Part shown: piece after piece, positions 9,076 to 18,154 of the stretch | Numbering within the stretch: the stretch's first letter is position 1 | Layout: each line of letters starts with the position of its first letter | Assembly (NCBI GenBank): GCA_937911505.1 | Contig: CALEMF010000049.1 | Coordinates: forward strand, 44,552 to 108,551 | Direction: 5' to 3' | Source: an uncultured Cytophagales bacterium | GTDB lineage: Bacteria > Bacteroidota > Bacteroidia > Cytophagales > Thermonemataceae | DNA: 64,000 bases | The notes under the pieces: generated by a model | Databases searched by the model: none | What the model was told of the DNA's origin: nothing | Seen by the model: only the letters and a program-made list of their open reading frames with translations | Program-made: the position numbers and the translations under genes

Positions 9076-9486
9076 TTAATAAGCATCATAACCACTTGAT
9101 ATAAAAGCAATTCCTACATCAAGTACTTGGCTCCAGTCGTTACGCAGGTTTTCATCAAATTCATCATCGAATTCTGCTACAGTTTGAATCAAGCTAGCCT
9201 TCCAATAACTGTAGTATTTGGGATGAATATTAAGCTCGTTAATACTGTGAGATTTTCTCAAACGTTCCAACCCTACCTTGGCTACAAACTCCTCGTTGGC
9301 ATACATAATCATAAGGTTTACACCGTGTCGAATAAGCTTTTTTTGTTGTTCAAAGTCTGTTTTTGAAAAGCGCTCTTTTACGTATGGGTCGGCGTTCATA
9401 AAAATTTCATAGAAGTAATCAAAGAAATTGTCTTTCATCAAGCATCTCGCATAGCTACCCTTTACCCGATCTTTTTCATTATCCAT
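9076..9486 (-). CDS. Single-domain globin
   Basis: 136 aa, cytosolic, all-helical, without signal. The sequence follows a globin fold: an N-terminal A helix (VKGSYARCL), FYEIFMNADPYVKERF as B/C-D helices, a helix RHGVNLMIMYA, and a later region HSINELNIHPKYYSYWKASLIQTV where a His can be the proximal haem ligand (the HxxxxxxI..YYxxW..L pattern of single-domain and flavohaemoglobin-type globins). The expected role is O2/NO binding or sensing. It lies just upstream of the bioF-like gene on the same strand and divergent from glyA. The call is by pattern only. Confidence 0.72.
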   Translation of the reverse strand: MDNEKDRVKGSYARCLMKDNFFDYFYEIFMNADPYVKERFSKTDFEQQKKLIRHGVNLMIMYANEEFVAKVGLERLRKSHSINELNIHPKYYSYWKASLIQTVAEFDDEFDENLRNDWSQVLDVGIAFISSGYDAY

Positions 9487-9650
9487 GAGCTGAATGTGGT
9501 TTTTATCTATAAATGTTAGATTTACAAAAAAATAAAACTTTTTTATAAAACCTATGATTTTATGAGTCTAGGATGACTTATTTATATTTCTAATGGATTA
9601 ACCAACAATTTGTCGTAATTTTAAGATACTAAGATTTAACTCCGACACAT

Positions 9651-10940
9651 ATGGCAACGACCACACTTATAGAAGATGCACAAATTTTTGATCTAATTGA
9701 ACAAGAAAAGCAACGCCAGCAGCAAGGGATAGAACTTATTGCTTCCGAAAACTTTGCTTCTCCACAAGTCATGAAGGCAATGGGGAGCGTGCTTACCAAT
9801 AAGTATGCAGAAGGTTTACCCAATAAGCGGTACTATGGAGGTTGTGAGGTGGTAGACCAAGTAGAGCAACTTGCTATTGACCGTGTGAAAGAGCTCTTTG
9901 GCGCTTCTTGGGCAAATGTACAACCCCATTCTGGTGCACAAGCCAATGCTGCGGTAATGTTAGCCATACTCAATGCTGGCGATAAAATACTAGGGTTTGA
10001 CTTGGCTCACGGAGGGCACCTTACCCACGGTTCACCTGTTAATTTTTCGGGTAAACTCTACCAACCCTTCTTTTATGGAGTTGAAAAAGAGACTGGACTC
10101 ATCGACTGGGATAAAGTAGCGCAAACAGCGCTTAAAGAAAAACCAAAGTTGATTATTTGTGGCGCGTCTGCTTACGCTAGAGACTGGGACTATGCGCGCT
10201 TACGAGATATCGCTGATCAAATTAGCGCCTTGTTGCTTGCTGATATTTCTCACCCTTCTGGACTCATCGCTAAAGGACTACTGAATGATCCACTAGAGCA
10301 TTGCCATATCGTTACTACTACTACCCACAAAACACTACGAGGCCCTAGAGGAGGACTTATTATGCTGCGCCATGACTTTGAGAATCCTTTCGGTATCACT
10401 ACCCCAAAAGGGCGCATCCGCATGATGTCTGAATTACTCGACTCGGGTGTTTTTCCAGGTACACAGGGCGGGCCTTTAGAACATGTCATTGCCGCTAAGG
10501 CAGTAGCCTTTCACGAGGCGCTTTCAGAAGACTTCAGGCATTATGTTGAAAAAGTACGTGCTAATGCTGAGATAATGGCACAAGCATTTGTCGAGAAAGG
10601 CTATGAAGTTATTTCAGGTGGTACAGACAATCACCTGATGCTGATCGATCTTCGCTCTAAAAACCTGACGGGTAAGCTGGCACAGGAGGTTTTAGGGCAG
10701 GCGGATATTACCCTCAATAAAAACGCTGTCCCTTTTGATGATAAGTCGCCTTTTGTTACCTCAGGAATACGTGTAGGAACGGCAGCCGTTACTACGAGAG
10801 GATTGGGTGAAGAAGATATGAAGCAGATTGTATCCTACATTGACGAGGTGCTTCGTAACCCTGAAGACGAGCAAAACATTCAAGCAATCAAGCAGAAGAT
10901 CAATGAATGGATGCGCCAGTATCCCCTGTTTCAATATTAA
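9651..10940 (+). CDS. glyA: Serine hydroxymethyltransferase
   Basis: Converts serine and tetrahydrofolate to glycine and 5,10-methylene-THF, the main source of one-carbon units. Full-length at 429 aa. Diagnostic motifs: [52 protein letters not shown] and [15 protein letters not shown] with the PLP Lys at residue 227. The ATG at 9651 starts the usual N-terminus. It heads a five-gene plus-strand operon with tatC 13 bp downstream. It is divergent from the globin gene, and the AT-rich 164-bp gap must hold its promoter. Confidence 0.98.
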   Translation: MATTTLIEDAQIFDLIEQEKQRQQQGIELIASENFASPQVMKAMGSVLTNKYAEGLPNKRYYGGCEVVDQVEQLAIDRVKELFGASWANVQPHSGAQANAAVMLAILNAGDKILGFDLAHGGHLTHGSPVNFSGKLYQPFFYGVEKETGLIDWDKVAQTALKEKPKLIICGASAYARDWDYARLRDIADQISALLLADISHPSGLIAKGLLNDPLEHCHIVTTTTHKTLRGPRGGLIMLRHDFENPFGITTPKGRIRMMSELLDSGVFPGTQGGPLEHVIAAKAVAFHEALSEDFRHYVEKVRANAEIMAQAFVEKGYEVISGGTDNHLMLIDLRSKNLTGKLAQEVLGQADITLNKNAVPFDDKSPFVTSGIRVGTAAVTTRGLGEEDMKQIVSYIDEVLRNPEDEQNIQAIKQKINEWMRQYPLFQY

Positions 10941-10953
10941 GTAAAGACGCGCT

Positions 10954-11808
10954 ATGGCTGAAAAGGAAATGTCATTTTTGGATCACCTTGAAGAGCTAAG
11001 ATGGCACATCATTCGCGCTTTAGGAGGTGTTCTAGTGTGCTCTTTAGTAGCTTTTATTTTTGGGAGCTACATCTTTGAGAATGTTGTATTAGCCCCTATG
11101 AAGGCTGACTTCTGGACCTACCGCACGCTGTGTGAATTAGGGCAAAACTTAGGCACAAAGGGGTTCTGTGTAGACGGCTTTAGTTTTATCCTGATCAGTC
11201 GCCGGCTAACAGGGCAATTTATGATGCACCTCGTTTTTTCAATAGTTATGGGGGTTGTGATTGCCTTTCCTTATGTGTTTTGGGAAATATGGCGCTTTGT
11301 AAGACCTGCCCTGTACACCGAAGAGGCAAAAGTCTCCAAAGGAGCTGTTTTTTTCGTTTCTTTACTCTTCACCATTGGTGCTTTGTTTGGTTACTTTCTC
11401 TTGTTTCCTGTTTCGCTCAATTTTTTAGCTAACTACCAAATTGCTGAAACAATTAATAACGAGTTTGATATTACCAATTACGTATCTACTCTGGTGATGC
11501 TCATACTAGGAAGCGCCTTGCTTTTCCAATTGCCTATGCTAGTGTATTTTTTAGCCAAAGTAGGCTTAGTTACGCCTGTGATGATGCAGCAGTTTAGGCG
11601 ACATAGCATTGTGGTCATTTTGATCGTTTCAGCCATCATTACGCCTGCCGATGTATTCACACAATTTCTGATTGGGCTACCACTGATGTTCTTATACGAG
11701 CTTAGTATCTTTATAGCAGCCTATGTAGAGAAAAAGAGAATTAAGGAAGAAAAGAGATTACGTGCCATCGAGGAAAAAAATGAGCGATTAGATCAATTAG
11801 TTAATTAG
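10954..11808 (+). CDS. tatC: Sec-independent protein translocase subunit TatC
   Basis: Core receptor of the twin-arginine translocase that binds RR signal peptides. 284 aa with six predicted membrane helices; the hallmark N-terminus FLDHLEELRWHIIRAL is present, as are FPYVFWEIWRFVRPAL and the C-terminal SAIITPADVFTQFLIGLPL. A cytosolic charged tail (KKRIKEEKRLRAIEEKNERL) follows. An insert between helices 1 and 2 contains two Cys, as often seen in Bacteroidota TatC. It lies 13 bp after glyA and 19 bp before rpiB. No tatA/B is in the window. Confidence 0.97.
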   Translation: MAEKEMSFLDHLEELRWHIIRALGGVLVCSLVAFIFGSYIFENVVLAPMKADFWTYRTLCELGQNLGTKGFCVDGFSFILISRRLTGQFMMHLVFSIVMGVVIAFPYVFWEIWRFVRPALYTEEAKVSKGAVFFVSLLFTIGALFGYFLLFPVSLNFLANYQIAETINNEFDITNYVSTLVMLILGSALLFQLPMLVYFLAKVGLVTPVMMQQFRRHSIVVILIVSAIITPADVFTQFLIGLPLMFLYELSIFIAAYVEKKRIKEEKRLRAIEEKNERLDQLVN

Positions 11809-11827
11809 TTATAATCAAAGTAGTGTC

Positions 11828-12256
11828 ATGAAAATAGCCATTGGTTGCGATCATGCAGGTTTCGCGTATAAAACAGCCATTATAGCGCAATTGCAACAAA
11901 AATCCATAGAAATAGCAGATTTAGGTACACACAGTGAGACTTCTGTGGACTATCCAGATTTTGCCCATCCAGTAGCCGAGCAGGTAGAAAACCATACTGC
12001 TGACTATGGGATTCTCATCTGTGGTAGTGGTAACGGGGTAGCGATGACGGCCAACAAGCACGCCACTATAAGAGCTGCCCTATGTTGGAATACAGAGCTA
12101 GCTGCCTTGGCAAGACAGCATAATAACGCAAATATCTTGTGTATACCTGCCCGTTTTGTCGATCTTACCCTTGCACAGGAGATGGTCAATCGCTTTCTAT
12201 CTACTGAATTTGAAGGAGGCAGGCACGAGCGAAGGGTTAGTAAAGTAAGTTGTTAA
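11828..12256 (+). CDS. rpiB: Ribose-5-phosphate isomerase B
   Basis: Interconverts ribose 5-phosphate and ribulose 5-phosphate in the pentose phosphate pathway. 142 aa, normal for RpiB. Visible: GCDHAGFAYK at the N-terminus, DLGTHSETSVDYPD, the catalytic GILICGSGNGVAMTANK loop and RAALCWN followed by ARQHNNANIL. It is cytosolic. It is the third gene of the glyA operon, with 19- and 16-bp gaps on either side. Confidence 0.95.
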   Translation: MKIAIGCDHAGFAYKTAIIAQLQQKSIEIADLGTHSETSVDYPDFAHPVAEQVENHTADYGILICGSGNGVAMTANKHATIRAALCWNTELAALARQHNNANILCIPARFVDLTLAQEMVNRFLSTEFEGGRHERRVSKVSC

Positions 12257-12272
12257 CAATAAATTTTCAGCG

Positions 12273-12761
12273 ATGGAGCATACAGAAATATCTGAATTTG
12301 GGGCAATCTTACTGTTCATTATTGGTGGTTTTTTGTTCATAGGAGTTTCATTATTGGCCTCTTGGCTTCTCCGCCCCCGCCGTCCTAATCCAGAAAAGTT
12401 AGCCGCCTATGAGTGTGGCGAAGAAGCAATTGGCAATGCTTGGGGAAACTTTAACATCAAGTTTTACTTAGTAGCGCTGGTCTTTATTCTTTTTGATGTA
12501 GAGATTATTTTTCTATTTCCTTGGGCCACTGTTTTTGGGCAGGCAGCACTCATAGAAGCCTCCAATGGACTCTGGGGTTGGTTTGCACTTATAGAAATGT
12601 TTATCTTTATAGGTATGTTGGCCATAGGCTTGGCGTACGTATGGGCAAAGGGACATCTCAACTGGACAAAATCCTTTGTACAAACTACCCCATTTACTTC
12701 TAAAGTACCTGAGCAACTTTATCAACAAATCAATCAAAAGTATGAGCGAAAAGCTTCCTAA
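12273..12761 (+). CDS. nuoA: NADH-quinone oxidoreductase subunit A
   Basis: Membrane subunit of respiratory complex I. 162 aa, three predicted membrane helices, with the family motifs [32 protein letters not shown] (in pieces: YECGE, then NIKFY, then [12 protein letters not shown]). The C-terminus is extended by about 30 residues and overlaps nuoB by 20 bp, which points to translational coupling. It is in the glyA-tatC-rpiB operon rather than heading a complete nuo cluster. Confidence 0.95.
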   Translation: MEHTEISEFGAILLFIIGGFLFIGVSLLASWLLRPRRPNPEKLAAYECGEEAIGNAWGNFNIKFYLVALVFILFDVEIIFLFPWATVFGQAALIEASNGLWGWFALIEMFIFIGMLAIGLAYVWAKGHLNWTKSFVQTTPFTSKVPEQLYQQINQKYERKAS

Positions 12762-13254
12762 TGGCGGTATCATTATTACCAAGGTAGACGACCTACTCAA
12801 TTGGGCGAGGCTCTCTTCTCTTTTCCCGATGGGTTTTGGACTCGCTTGCTGTGCCATCGAGATGATGGGAGCGTATGCCTCTGCCTTCGATATGGATCGT
12901 TTTGGCCTCATTCCACGCCCCTCTCCTCGGCAATCTGACGTAATGATTGTAGCAGGTACCGTTACTTTTAAAATGGCCGATCGCATTCGACGCCTTTATG
13001 AACAAATGCCTGAGCCACGTTACGTCATCTCTATGGGTTCTTGTTCGAACTGTGGAGGGCCTTACTGGCAACACGGTTATCATGTGGTAAAAGGGGTGGA
13101 TAAAATCATTCCTGTCGACATCTACGTACCAGGTTGTCCTCCTCGTCCAGAAGCGCTGATTGGTGGATTTTTGAAACTTCAAGAGAAAATCCAGCAAGAG
13201 AGCATCATAGCGCCCAAGGCGATTGAGCGGCTTCTATTAAAGCAAAAAGCGTAA
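12742..13254 (+). CDS. nuoB: NADH-quinone oxidoreductase subunit B
   Basis: Peripheral complex I subunit that carries cluster N2, the last Fe-S centre before quinone. The start is set at the ATG at 12742 (170 aa); the longer frame would lie inside nuoA. Fe-S ligands are all visible: [11 protein letters not shown] (two adjacent Cys), [11 protein letters not shown] and VPGCPPRPE. It overlaps nuoA by 20 bp. The operon stops here: the next gene, 8 bp away, is on the opposite strand and nuoC to nuoN are absent from the window. Confidence 0.96.
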   Translation: MSEKLPNGGIIITKVDDLLNWARLSSLFPMGFGLACCAIEMMGAYASAFDMDRFGLIPRPSPRQSDVMIVAGTVTFKMADRIRRLYEQMPEPRYVISMGSCSNCGGPYWQHGYHVVKGVDKIIPVDIYVPGCPPRPEALIGGFLKLQEKIQQESIIAPKAIERLLLKQKA

Positions 13255-13262
13255 GTCTTTAT

Positions 13263-14633
13263 TTAATGTCCTGTTTCACACCTAAATGGTAAGCTCAGCC
13301 TTCCCTCGTTGCGCTGCGTAATTTCCCTAAGCCGTTCACAAGATAGCTCATCCTCTAAAAAATTGTACAGCATCCGCTTAGCTCGCAGGTTAAGTGTTTT
13401 CTGAAAGACAAGTCGTTCGGCTCGTTGTATTACGAAAGCCTTCTCCTCTTTTGTGAATTTTCTCTTATAAAAGAAAACCCCGAAGTTGATTGCTGAAGTA
13501 AATTTTTCAACATTTTCTGCGGTCAGTACACTATTTAGTACCTCTCTCCTTAGGGTATAGTCTTTTGTATTGAAAGCATAGCTAAGCGCTTTTTTCTTCA
13601 CTCGTTCTTCTACTTCTAGTTTTGCAGCAATCCCGATCACTTCTTTGCGTATGCGCTTTTGTATGGAAGCCGCTATGGGTACTTGTATGCGTTTTCTTGT
13701 TTCGTAATAGTTGTTGCTTGTCTCATCGTATGGAAATGTTTTTAACACTAGCTGATCCAATTTTGCTAATGGCGCTTTGTCGTTAAGTAGCTGAATGAGA
13801 TCAAGTATGTTTCTTTCTTGGCTATTCGGAAAATAGTTTTTATTAATAAGTCTCGGACTGGCACTGGCAGAAAAAATATCATCGCTTAAAGTATCCTTCA
13901 ATTTTTGTGTATAAAAGCCAAGTATTTTCTGATCAAACCTACGTTGCCACCCTTTTTCTTTTAATAATTTCTTTAAGCGGCTATTTTCACTCATCACCTT
14001 TATCAGCAAACGGTTTTGGGGAAACGCTGCTAACATCTCCTGATCAAAAGCAGAAGGGACTTTTTGAGTGGCCAAGGCTTGTACAATAGATTCGTTGTAC
14101 CTAATCAGCACTGTATCCTGGTTGATGAACCTTCTTATAATTCTTTCAGGCGTAGGCAATTGCTCTTTTAAAAAAGCTTCTTTTAAATCTAAGCCTGTGT
14201 TGTTAGTGGTAAAAGGGCTTCCTTCGGTCAGAAGATGGTATACCGATAGCGGTTCCTCTTTTTCAAAAGCAGTAAAATGTCTTTTATCATTGGAAAATCT
14301 AAAGCGAATCACCTCAAGCATGCCCTCTAGCTCAGTTTCTTTGTCGATAGGAAGTGCTAGTACACCTTCGGCCCAAGGTCTTTCTGCTACTTTTAGATTA
14401 TAAGAAACTGAATAGCTGAAGTACGTCTTTCGTGGAACGCGGGCAAAAATACGCATGTGTTTGGCTCGTATTTTCTCTGCTTTAATCTCTAGGTTTACTC
14501 CTTGTACTACTTTATTGGTAGTAGCCGTCTCAATTACTTTGGTGGTAGTGCAGGAACAGCCTCTCTGGCAACCAGCTACCACAAAGAGTACCCACCAACC
14601 TAGGCGAAAAAGTTTACTAGTTGTTATTTTCAT
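13263..14633 (-). CDS. Large lipoprotein of unknown function
   Basis: 456 aa. A short signal peptide ends at a lipobox (VVAGCQRG; three Cys in the next few residues, GCQRGCSC). The rest has no domain I recognise. Residues about 50-110 look beta-rich (TYFSYSVSYNLKV, MLEVIRFRFSND); the larger remainder is charged and helical with many Lys/Arg/Glu/Leu, up to about residue 440. It is probably exported and anchored to a membrane. It is convergent with nuoB (8-bp gap), so the two share a terminator region. The upstream side is a 200-bp divergent gap facing the transhydrogenase gene. Confidence 0.6.
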   Translation of the reverse strand: MKITTSKLFRLGWWVLFVVAGCQRGCSCTTTKVIETATTNKVVQGVNLEIKAEKIRAKHMRIFARVPRKTYFSYSVSYNLKVAERPWAEGVLALPIDKETELEGMLEVIRFRFSNDKRHFTAFEKEEPLSVYHLLTEGSPFTTNNTGLDLKEAFLKEQLPTPERIIRRFINQDTVLIRYNESIVQALATQKVPSAFDQEMLAAFPQNRLLIKVMSENSRLKKLLKEKGWQRRFDQKILGFYTQKLKDTLSDDIFSASASPRLINKNYFPNSQERNILDLIQLLNDKAPLAKLDQLVLKTFPYDETSNNYYETRKRIQVPIAASIQKRIRKEVIGIAAKLEVEERVKKKALSYAFNTKDYTLRREVLNSVLTAENVEKFTSAINFGVFFYKRKFTKEEKAFVIQRAERLVFQKTLNLRAKRMLYNFLEDELSCERLREITQRNEGRLSLPFRCETGH

Positions 14634-14834
14634 AGTGCTTTTTGTTAAAGAAGTTGTTTAAAGTTTTTCTATTTTAGTTACACTTCATTTCTAAAAACTT
14701 AAAGCAACTTTAAGATAGTAATTTACAAGATCGACTTAGAAATTCCTACCGTCTTAGGAAAAAAGCCTTAAAAGTTTGCCCTAGTATCAACTTATCTCTA
14801 TATTTTAAACACTTACACTAAAACTTCATTTGCC

Positions 14835-15971
14835 TTGAAAATAGCCGTATTAAAAGAAACACAAGCCCACGAGCGTAGAGTTGCGCTTACTCCCGATGTT
14901 GTTAAAAGCTTACTAAAAGCAGGCTTTTCTTGCCAAATAGAAGAAGGGGCTGGTATAAATGCCTACCTGCCTGATGAGAGGTACCAAGAAGCAGGCGCAA
15001 CCATAGTGTCTGATAGAAATAAGCTCTACAGCGAAGCAGATATTGTATTGAAAGTCAACGCACCCACCCCTGAAGAAGTACAGCACATGAAAGAGGGCGC
15101 CGTACTGATTTCATTTATGTATGCCTATACCAATGCCGCACTTGTAGAGGCTTGCCTTGCCAAGAAGATTTCTAGCTTTGCGATGGACGCCGTACCGCGT
15201 ATCTCGAGGGCGCAAAGTATGGATGCCCTTAGTTCTCAAGCCAACCTTGCAGGCTACAAGGCAGTGATTATGGGCGCTGATGCACTAGGAAAGATATTTC
15301 CCCTAATGATGACGGCTGCGGGTACGGTGACGCCCGCCAAAGTACTTATTTTTGGCGCTGGTGTGGCGGGACTCCAAGCGATTGCCACTGCAAAGCGATT
15401 GGGTGCAGTAGTGGAAGTGACCGATGTGCGCCCTGAGACGAAAGAGCAAGTAGAATCACTGGGTGGACGTTTTCTGGAAGTAGATGCCGAAGGCGCACAA
15501 GTAGAAGGCGGCTATGCCAAAGAGGTTTCCGCCGATTTCTTGGCCAAACAAAAGGAACTAGTAGCCACACGCATCAAAGAAGCGGACTTAGTCATTACCA
15601 CTGCGCTAGTGATGGGTAAAAAAGCCCCTGTATTAGTTACAGAAGAGATGGTAAAATCTATGAAAATGGGTGCTGTCATTGTAGATATGGCGGTGATTTC
15701 AGGAGGTAATTGTGCCCTTAGTGAAGCCAATAATACTGTTACACAACACGGTGTTACCATTATTGGTGAGAGCAATATTCCTTCCCTCCTCCCTGTAAAT
15801 GCTAGTGAGCTATATGCCCGTAATATCAAGACTTTACTGCTTCATTTAGCAGATAAAGAAGGCTTCAAGTGGGAGATGGAAGAAGAAATCACCCAAGGAG
15901 CACTTATCACTCATCAAGGAGAATTGCTGAATCAGCTTACAAAAGATATTCTGGGAAAAAGTACATCCTAA
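14835..15971 (+). CDS. pntA: NAD(P) transhydrogenase subunit alpha, domain I part
   Basis: NAD(H)-binding part of proton-translocating transhydrogenase, which reduces NADP+ at the expense of the proton gradient. 378 aa from a TTG start, with MKIAVLKETQAHERRVALTP aligning to the universal AlaDH/PNT N-terminus. The transhydrogenase-specific SQANLAGYKAVI with preceding RAQSMDALS distinguishes it from alanine dehydrogenase. GAGVAGLQAIATAK is the Rossmann loop. The membrane helices of a full-length PntA are missing, as in the split alpha1/alpha2/beta form. The alpha2 and beta genes would normally follow directly; here a symporter follows after 290 bp, so the partners must be elsewhere or lost. Confidence 0.87.
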   Translation: MKIAVLKETQAHERRVALTPDVVKSLLKAGFSCQIEEGAGINAYLPDERYQEAGATIVSDRNKLYSEADIVLKVNAPTPEEVQHMKEGAVLISFMYAYTNAALVEACLAKKISSFAMDAVPRISRAQSMDALSSQANLAGYKAVIMGADALGKIFPLMMTAAGTVTPAKVLIFGAGVAGLQAIATAKRLGAVVEVTDVRPETKEQVESLGGRFLEVDAEGAQVEGGYAKEVSADFLAKQKELVATRIKEADLVITTALVMGKKAPVLVTEEMVKSMKMGAVIVDMAVISGGNCALSEANNTVTQHGVTIIGESNIPSLLPVNASELYARNIKTLLLHLADKEGFKWEMEEEITQGALITHQGELLNQLTKDILGKSTS

Positions 15972-16262
15972 GTAGCTATAATTGCTATCTGCTAACCCTC
16001 TAAGCTTACCAAGCATAGTACTTATCAAATTTGGATTTAAGCGTCTTTTTGTTATCTAGTACGCATACTGAAGTCGTTTAAACTTTTTCTATTTCCTAAA
16101 AAATGATTAAAATTCGCCCATATTTCGTTACTTTTCTCAGCCGTAGCGCTGCTATGGCCTTCAAAAAGTGCCTCATCTGGTCAAATTTTTCTCCATTTTC
16201 GGTTAAAAACAAAAAGTCTAAATGACTTCACTTTAACTCTTTAACCTTTTCAAGACTTACCC

Positions 16263-17720
16263 ATGCACTTCATTGATTACGCTATTTTTGCCGTCTATCT
16301 TTTCATTATGTTAGGGATCGGCGTATACTTTATGTACAGAAACAAAGGCGTAGAAGACTACTATGTGGGAGGTAGAAATATAGGCAGTTGGCATATTGGT
16401 CTGTCTGTAGTAGCGACGGATGTAGGCGGAGGTTTTTCCATTGGCTTGGGAGGTTTAGGTTTTACTATGGGCTTGGCCGGGTCTTGGCTCCTGTTTACAG
16501 GGCTCGTAGGGGCTTGGCTGGCAGCCGTCTTACTTATCCCACGTGTAAAAGCACTAGAAAGTCAACAAAAGTTCTATACTTTTCCACAGATATTTGGTCA
16601 TTTCTATAACAAGAATGTAGCCCTATTGGCAGGGATTATCTCAGGAATCGGCTACATTGGTTTTACCAGTTCACAAATTCTGGCAGGCGCTAAGTTAGCC
16701 TCCGCTACTATTACCCCACTCGATCTCTCCACGGCACTTATTATTATGGGCGTCGTAGTCATTGTCTATACTTTTATGGGCGGTATACAGGCAGTTATCT
16801 ACAGTGATACTATTCAGTGGATCATTCTCATGGTAGGATTGATCTTTATTGGTATTCCTTTAGCAGTTTACAAGTTAGGCGGGGTAACCGCTATTGTTGC
16901 CGCGCTTCCTGAGCGTTTTTTACGCCTCGATAATATCTCTTTCATCCAAATCCTTAACTGGGCGATTAGTATTATTCCTATTTGGTTTGTAGGAATGACC
17001 CTCTACCAACGTATCTACGCTTGTCGTAATGAAAAAGAGGCAAAAAAAGCTTGGTTTATCGCAGGCTTATTTGAATACCCTGTGATGGCCTTTATGGGGG
17101 TACTGCTTGGATTGTTGGCACGTGTGGCATTGACACAAGGACTGTTCGCAGAGCTGGGATATGTCAATAGCCAAGACCTAGACGAAGAGATGGGACTACC
17201 CATCCTACTGCGTACCGTGCTTCCTGTGGGGCTCTTAGGACTCATGCTTTCTGCCTATTTCTCAGCCATTATGTCTACTGCTGATAGTTGCTTAATGGCG
17301 GCTTCTGGTAACCTAGTTACAGATATTTTAGGTAGATTTTTTAATTACTCTGAAAAGAAGTTATTGAGAATTTCTCAGATAGCCACCTTAGTATTGGGTA
17401 TAGTAGCACTTACCTTGGCCATTTTTATGGAAAATGTGCTAACGTTGATGCTTCACTCTTATGCATTTATGGTGTCAGGTTTACTTGTACCACTGGTAGG
17501 TGCGCTCTTTTGGCGTGTACAACACGCACAAGCAGCCCTCTGGGCTATGTTGGTAGGCGGTAGTGTTACTTTAAGCCTCATTATTTCAGAAATACCCCTT
17601 TGGGGTGGCTTAGACGCTAATATTTTCGGTATTACTGCCTCGCTTCTCATTTACCTTATCATCATACAATTTAGTCAACCTTCCAAAACACATGCACATA
17701 CACATTCTACGACCCACTGA
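16263..17720 (+). CDS. Sodium:solute symporter (SSS family)
   Basis: 485 aa with about 13 predicted membrane helices, typical of the SSS/SLC5 fold. Family signatures: DYYVGGRNIGSWHIGLSVVATDVGGG near residues 30-55, IVYTFMGGIQAVIYSDTIQW in the middle (GG...D..Q motif) and LMLSAYFSAIMSTADSCL, where the Ser/Thr pair is the typical Na2 sodium site. It imports a small organic solute with sodium; the substrate cannot be read from sequence. A His-rich tail (HAHTHSTTH) ends the protein. It overlaps the GNAT gene by 29 bp and is probably in an operon with it and the M20 hydrolase, which would suit uptake and breakdown of an amide or acyl-amino acid. Confidence 0.88.
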   Translation: MHFIDYAIFAVYLFIMLGIGVYFMYRNKGVEDYYVGGRNIGSWHIGLSVVATDVGGGFSIGLGGLGFTMGLAGSWLLFTGLVGAWLAAVLLIPRVKALESQQKFYTFPQIFGHFYNKNVALLAGIISGIGYIGFTSSQILAGAKLASATITPLDLSTALIIMGVVVIVYTFMGGIQAVIYSDTIQWIILMVGLIFIGIPLAVYKLGGVTAIVAALPERFLRLDNISFIQILNWAISIIPIWFVGMTLYQRIYACRNEKEAKKAWFIAGLFEYPVMAFMGVLLGLLARVALTQGLFAELGYVNSQDLDEEMGLPILLRTVLPVGLLGLMLSAYFSAIMSTADSCLMAASGNLVTDILGRFFNYSEKKLLRISQIATLVLGIVALTLAIFMENVLTLMLHSYAFMVSGLLVPLVGALFWRVQHAQAALWAMLVGGSVTLSLIISEIPLWGGLDANIFGITASLLIYLIIIQFSQPSKTHAHTHSTTH

Positions 17721-18147
17721 AAGCACGGATGAGGCACATCTAGAACGTGTCAATCAATTTCTTTATAAGCACCTAGAGCAATACGGGGATCCAAAAGAAG
17801 ATATTAGAAAAGCTATGAACTATGCCCTTAGTACTGAGACAGGCAAAGGAGGGCTTATTTTGTATACAACTGACGAAGAAAAGCAGCAGCTAATAGGTGC
17901 GGTGGTCATCAACGATACGGGTATGCGCGACTACATTCCTGAAAATATTTTGGTCTACATCGCAGTTGATAAAACTTACCGAGGGCAAGGTATTGGTAAG
18001 CAATTGATGCAAGAAGCGATGAGGCAAGTCAACGGCTCGATCGCCTTGCACGTAGAACCAGACAACCCTGCCAAAAAGCTCTACGAAGCGTTAGGTTTTA
18101 CTAATAAATACCTAGAAATGCGCTGGCAAAACCCTAAAAACACTTAA
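17692..18147 (+). CDS. GNAT family N-acetyltransferase
   Basis: 151 aa, cytosolic. The GNAT core is clear: strand ENILVYIAVDKTYRGQGIGKQLM with the acetyl-CoA pyrophosphate loop RGQGIGK (around residue 105), followed by HVEPDNPAKKLYEALGF, the usual motif B. The acceptor substrate is unknown. The start overlaps the symporter C-terminus (29 bp), which suggests translational coupling, and the M20 hydrolase follows after 7 bp. Confidence 0.86.
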   Translation: MHIHILRPTESTDEAHLERVNQFLYKHLEQYGDPKEDIRKAMNYALSTETGKGGLILYTTDEEKQQLIGAVVINDTGMRDYIPENILVYIAVDKTYRGQGIGKQLMQEAMRQVNGSIALHVEPDNPAKKLYEALGFTNKYLEMRWQNPKNT

Positions 18148-18154
18148 TGCGCCT

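Noticed and set aside
12676..12741. Upstream start for nuoB
   Set aside because: Those codons overlap nuoA; the conserved NuoB N-terminus begins at the ATG at 12742.
12513..13197. Minus-strand frames across nuoA/nuoB
   Set aside because: Shadows of strongly conserved complex I subunits.
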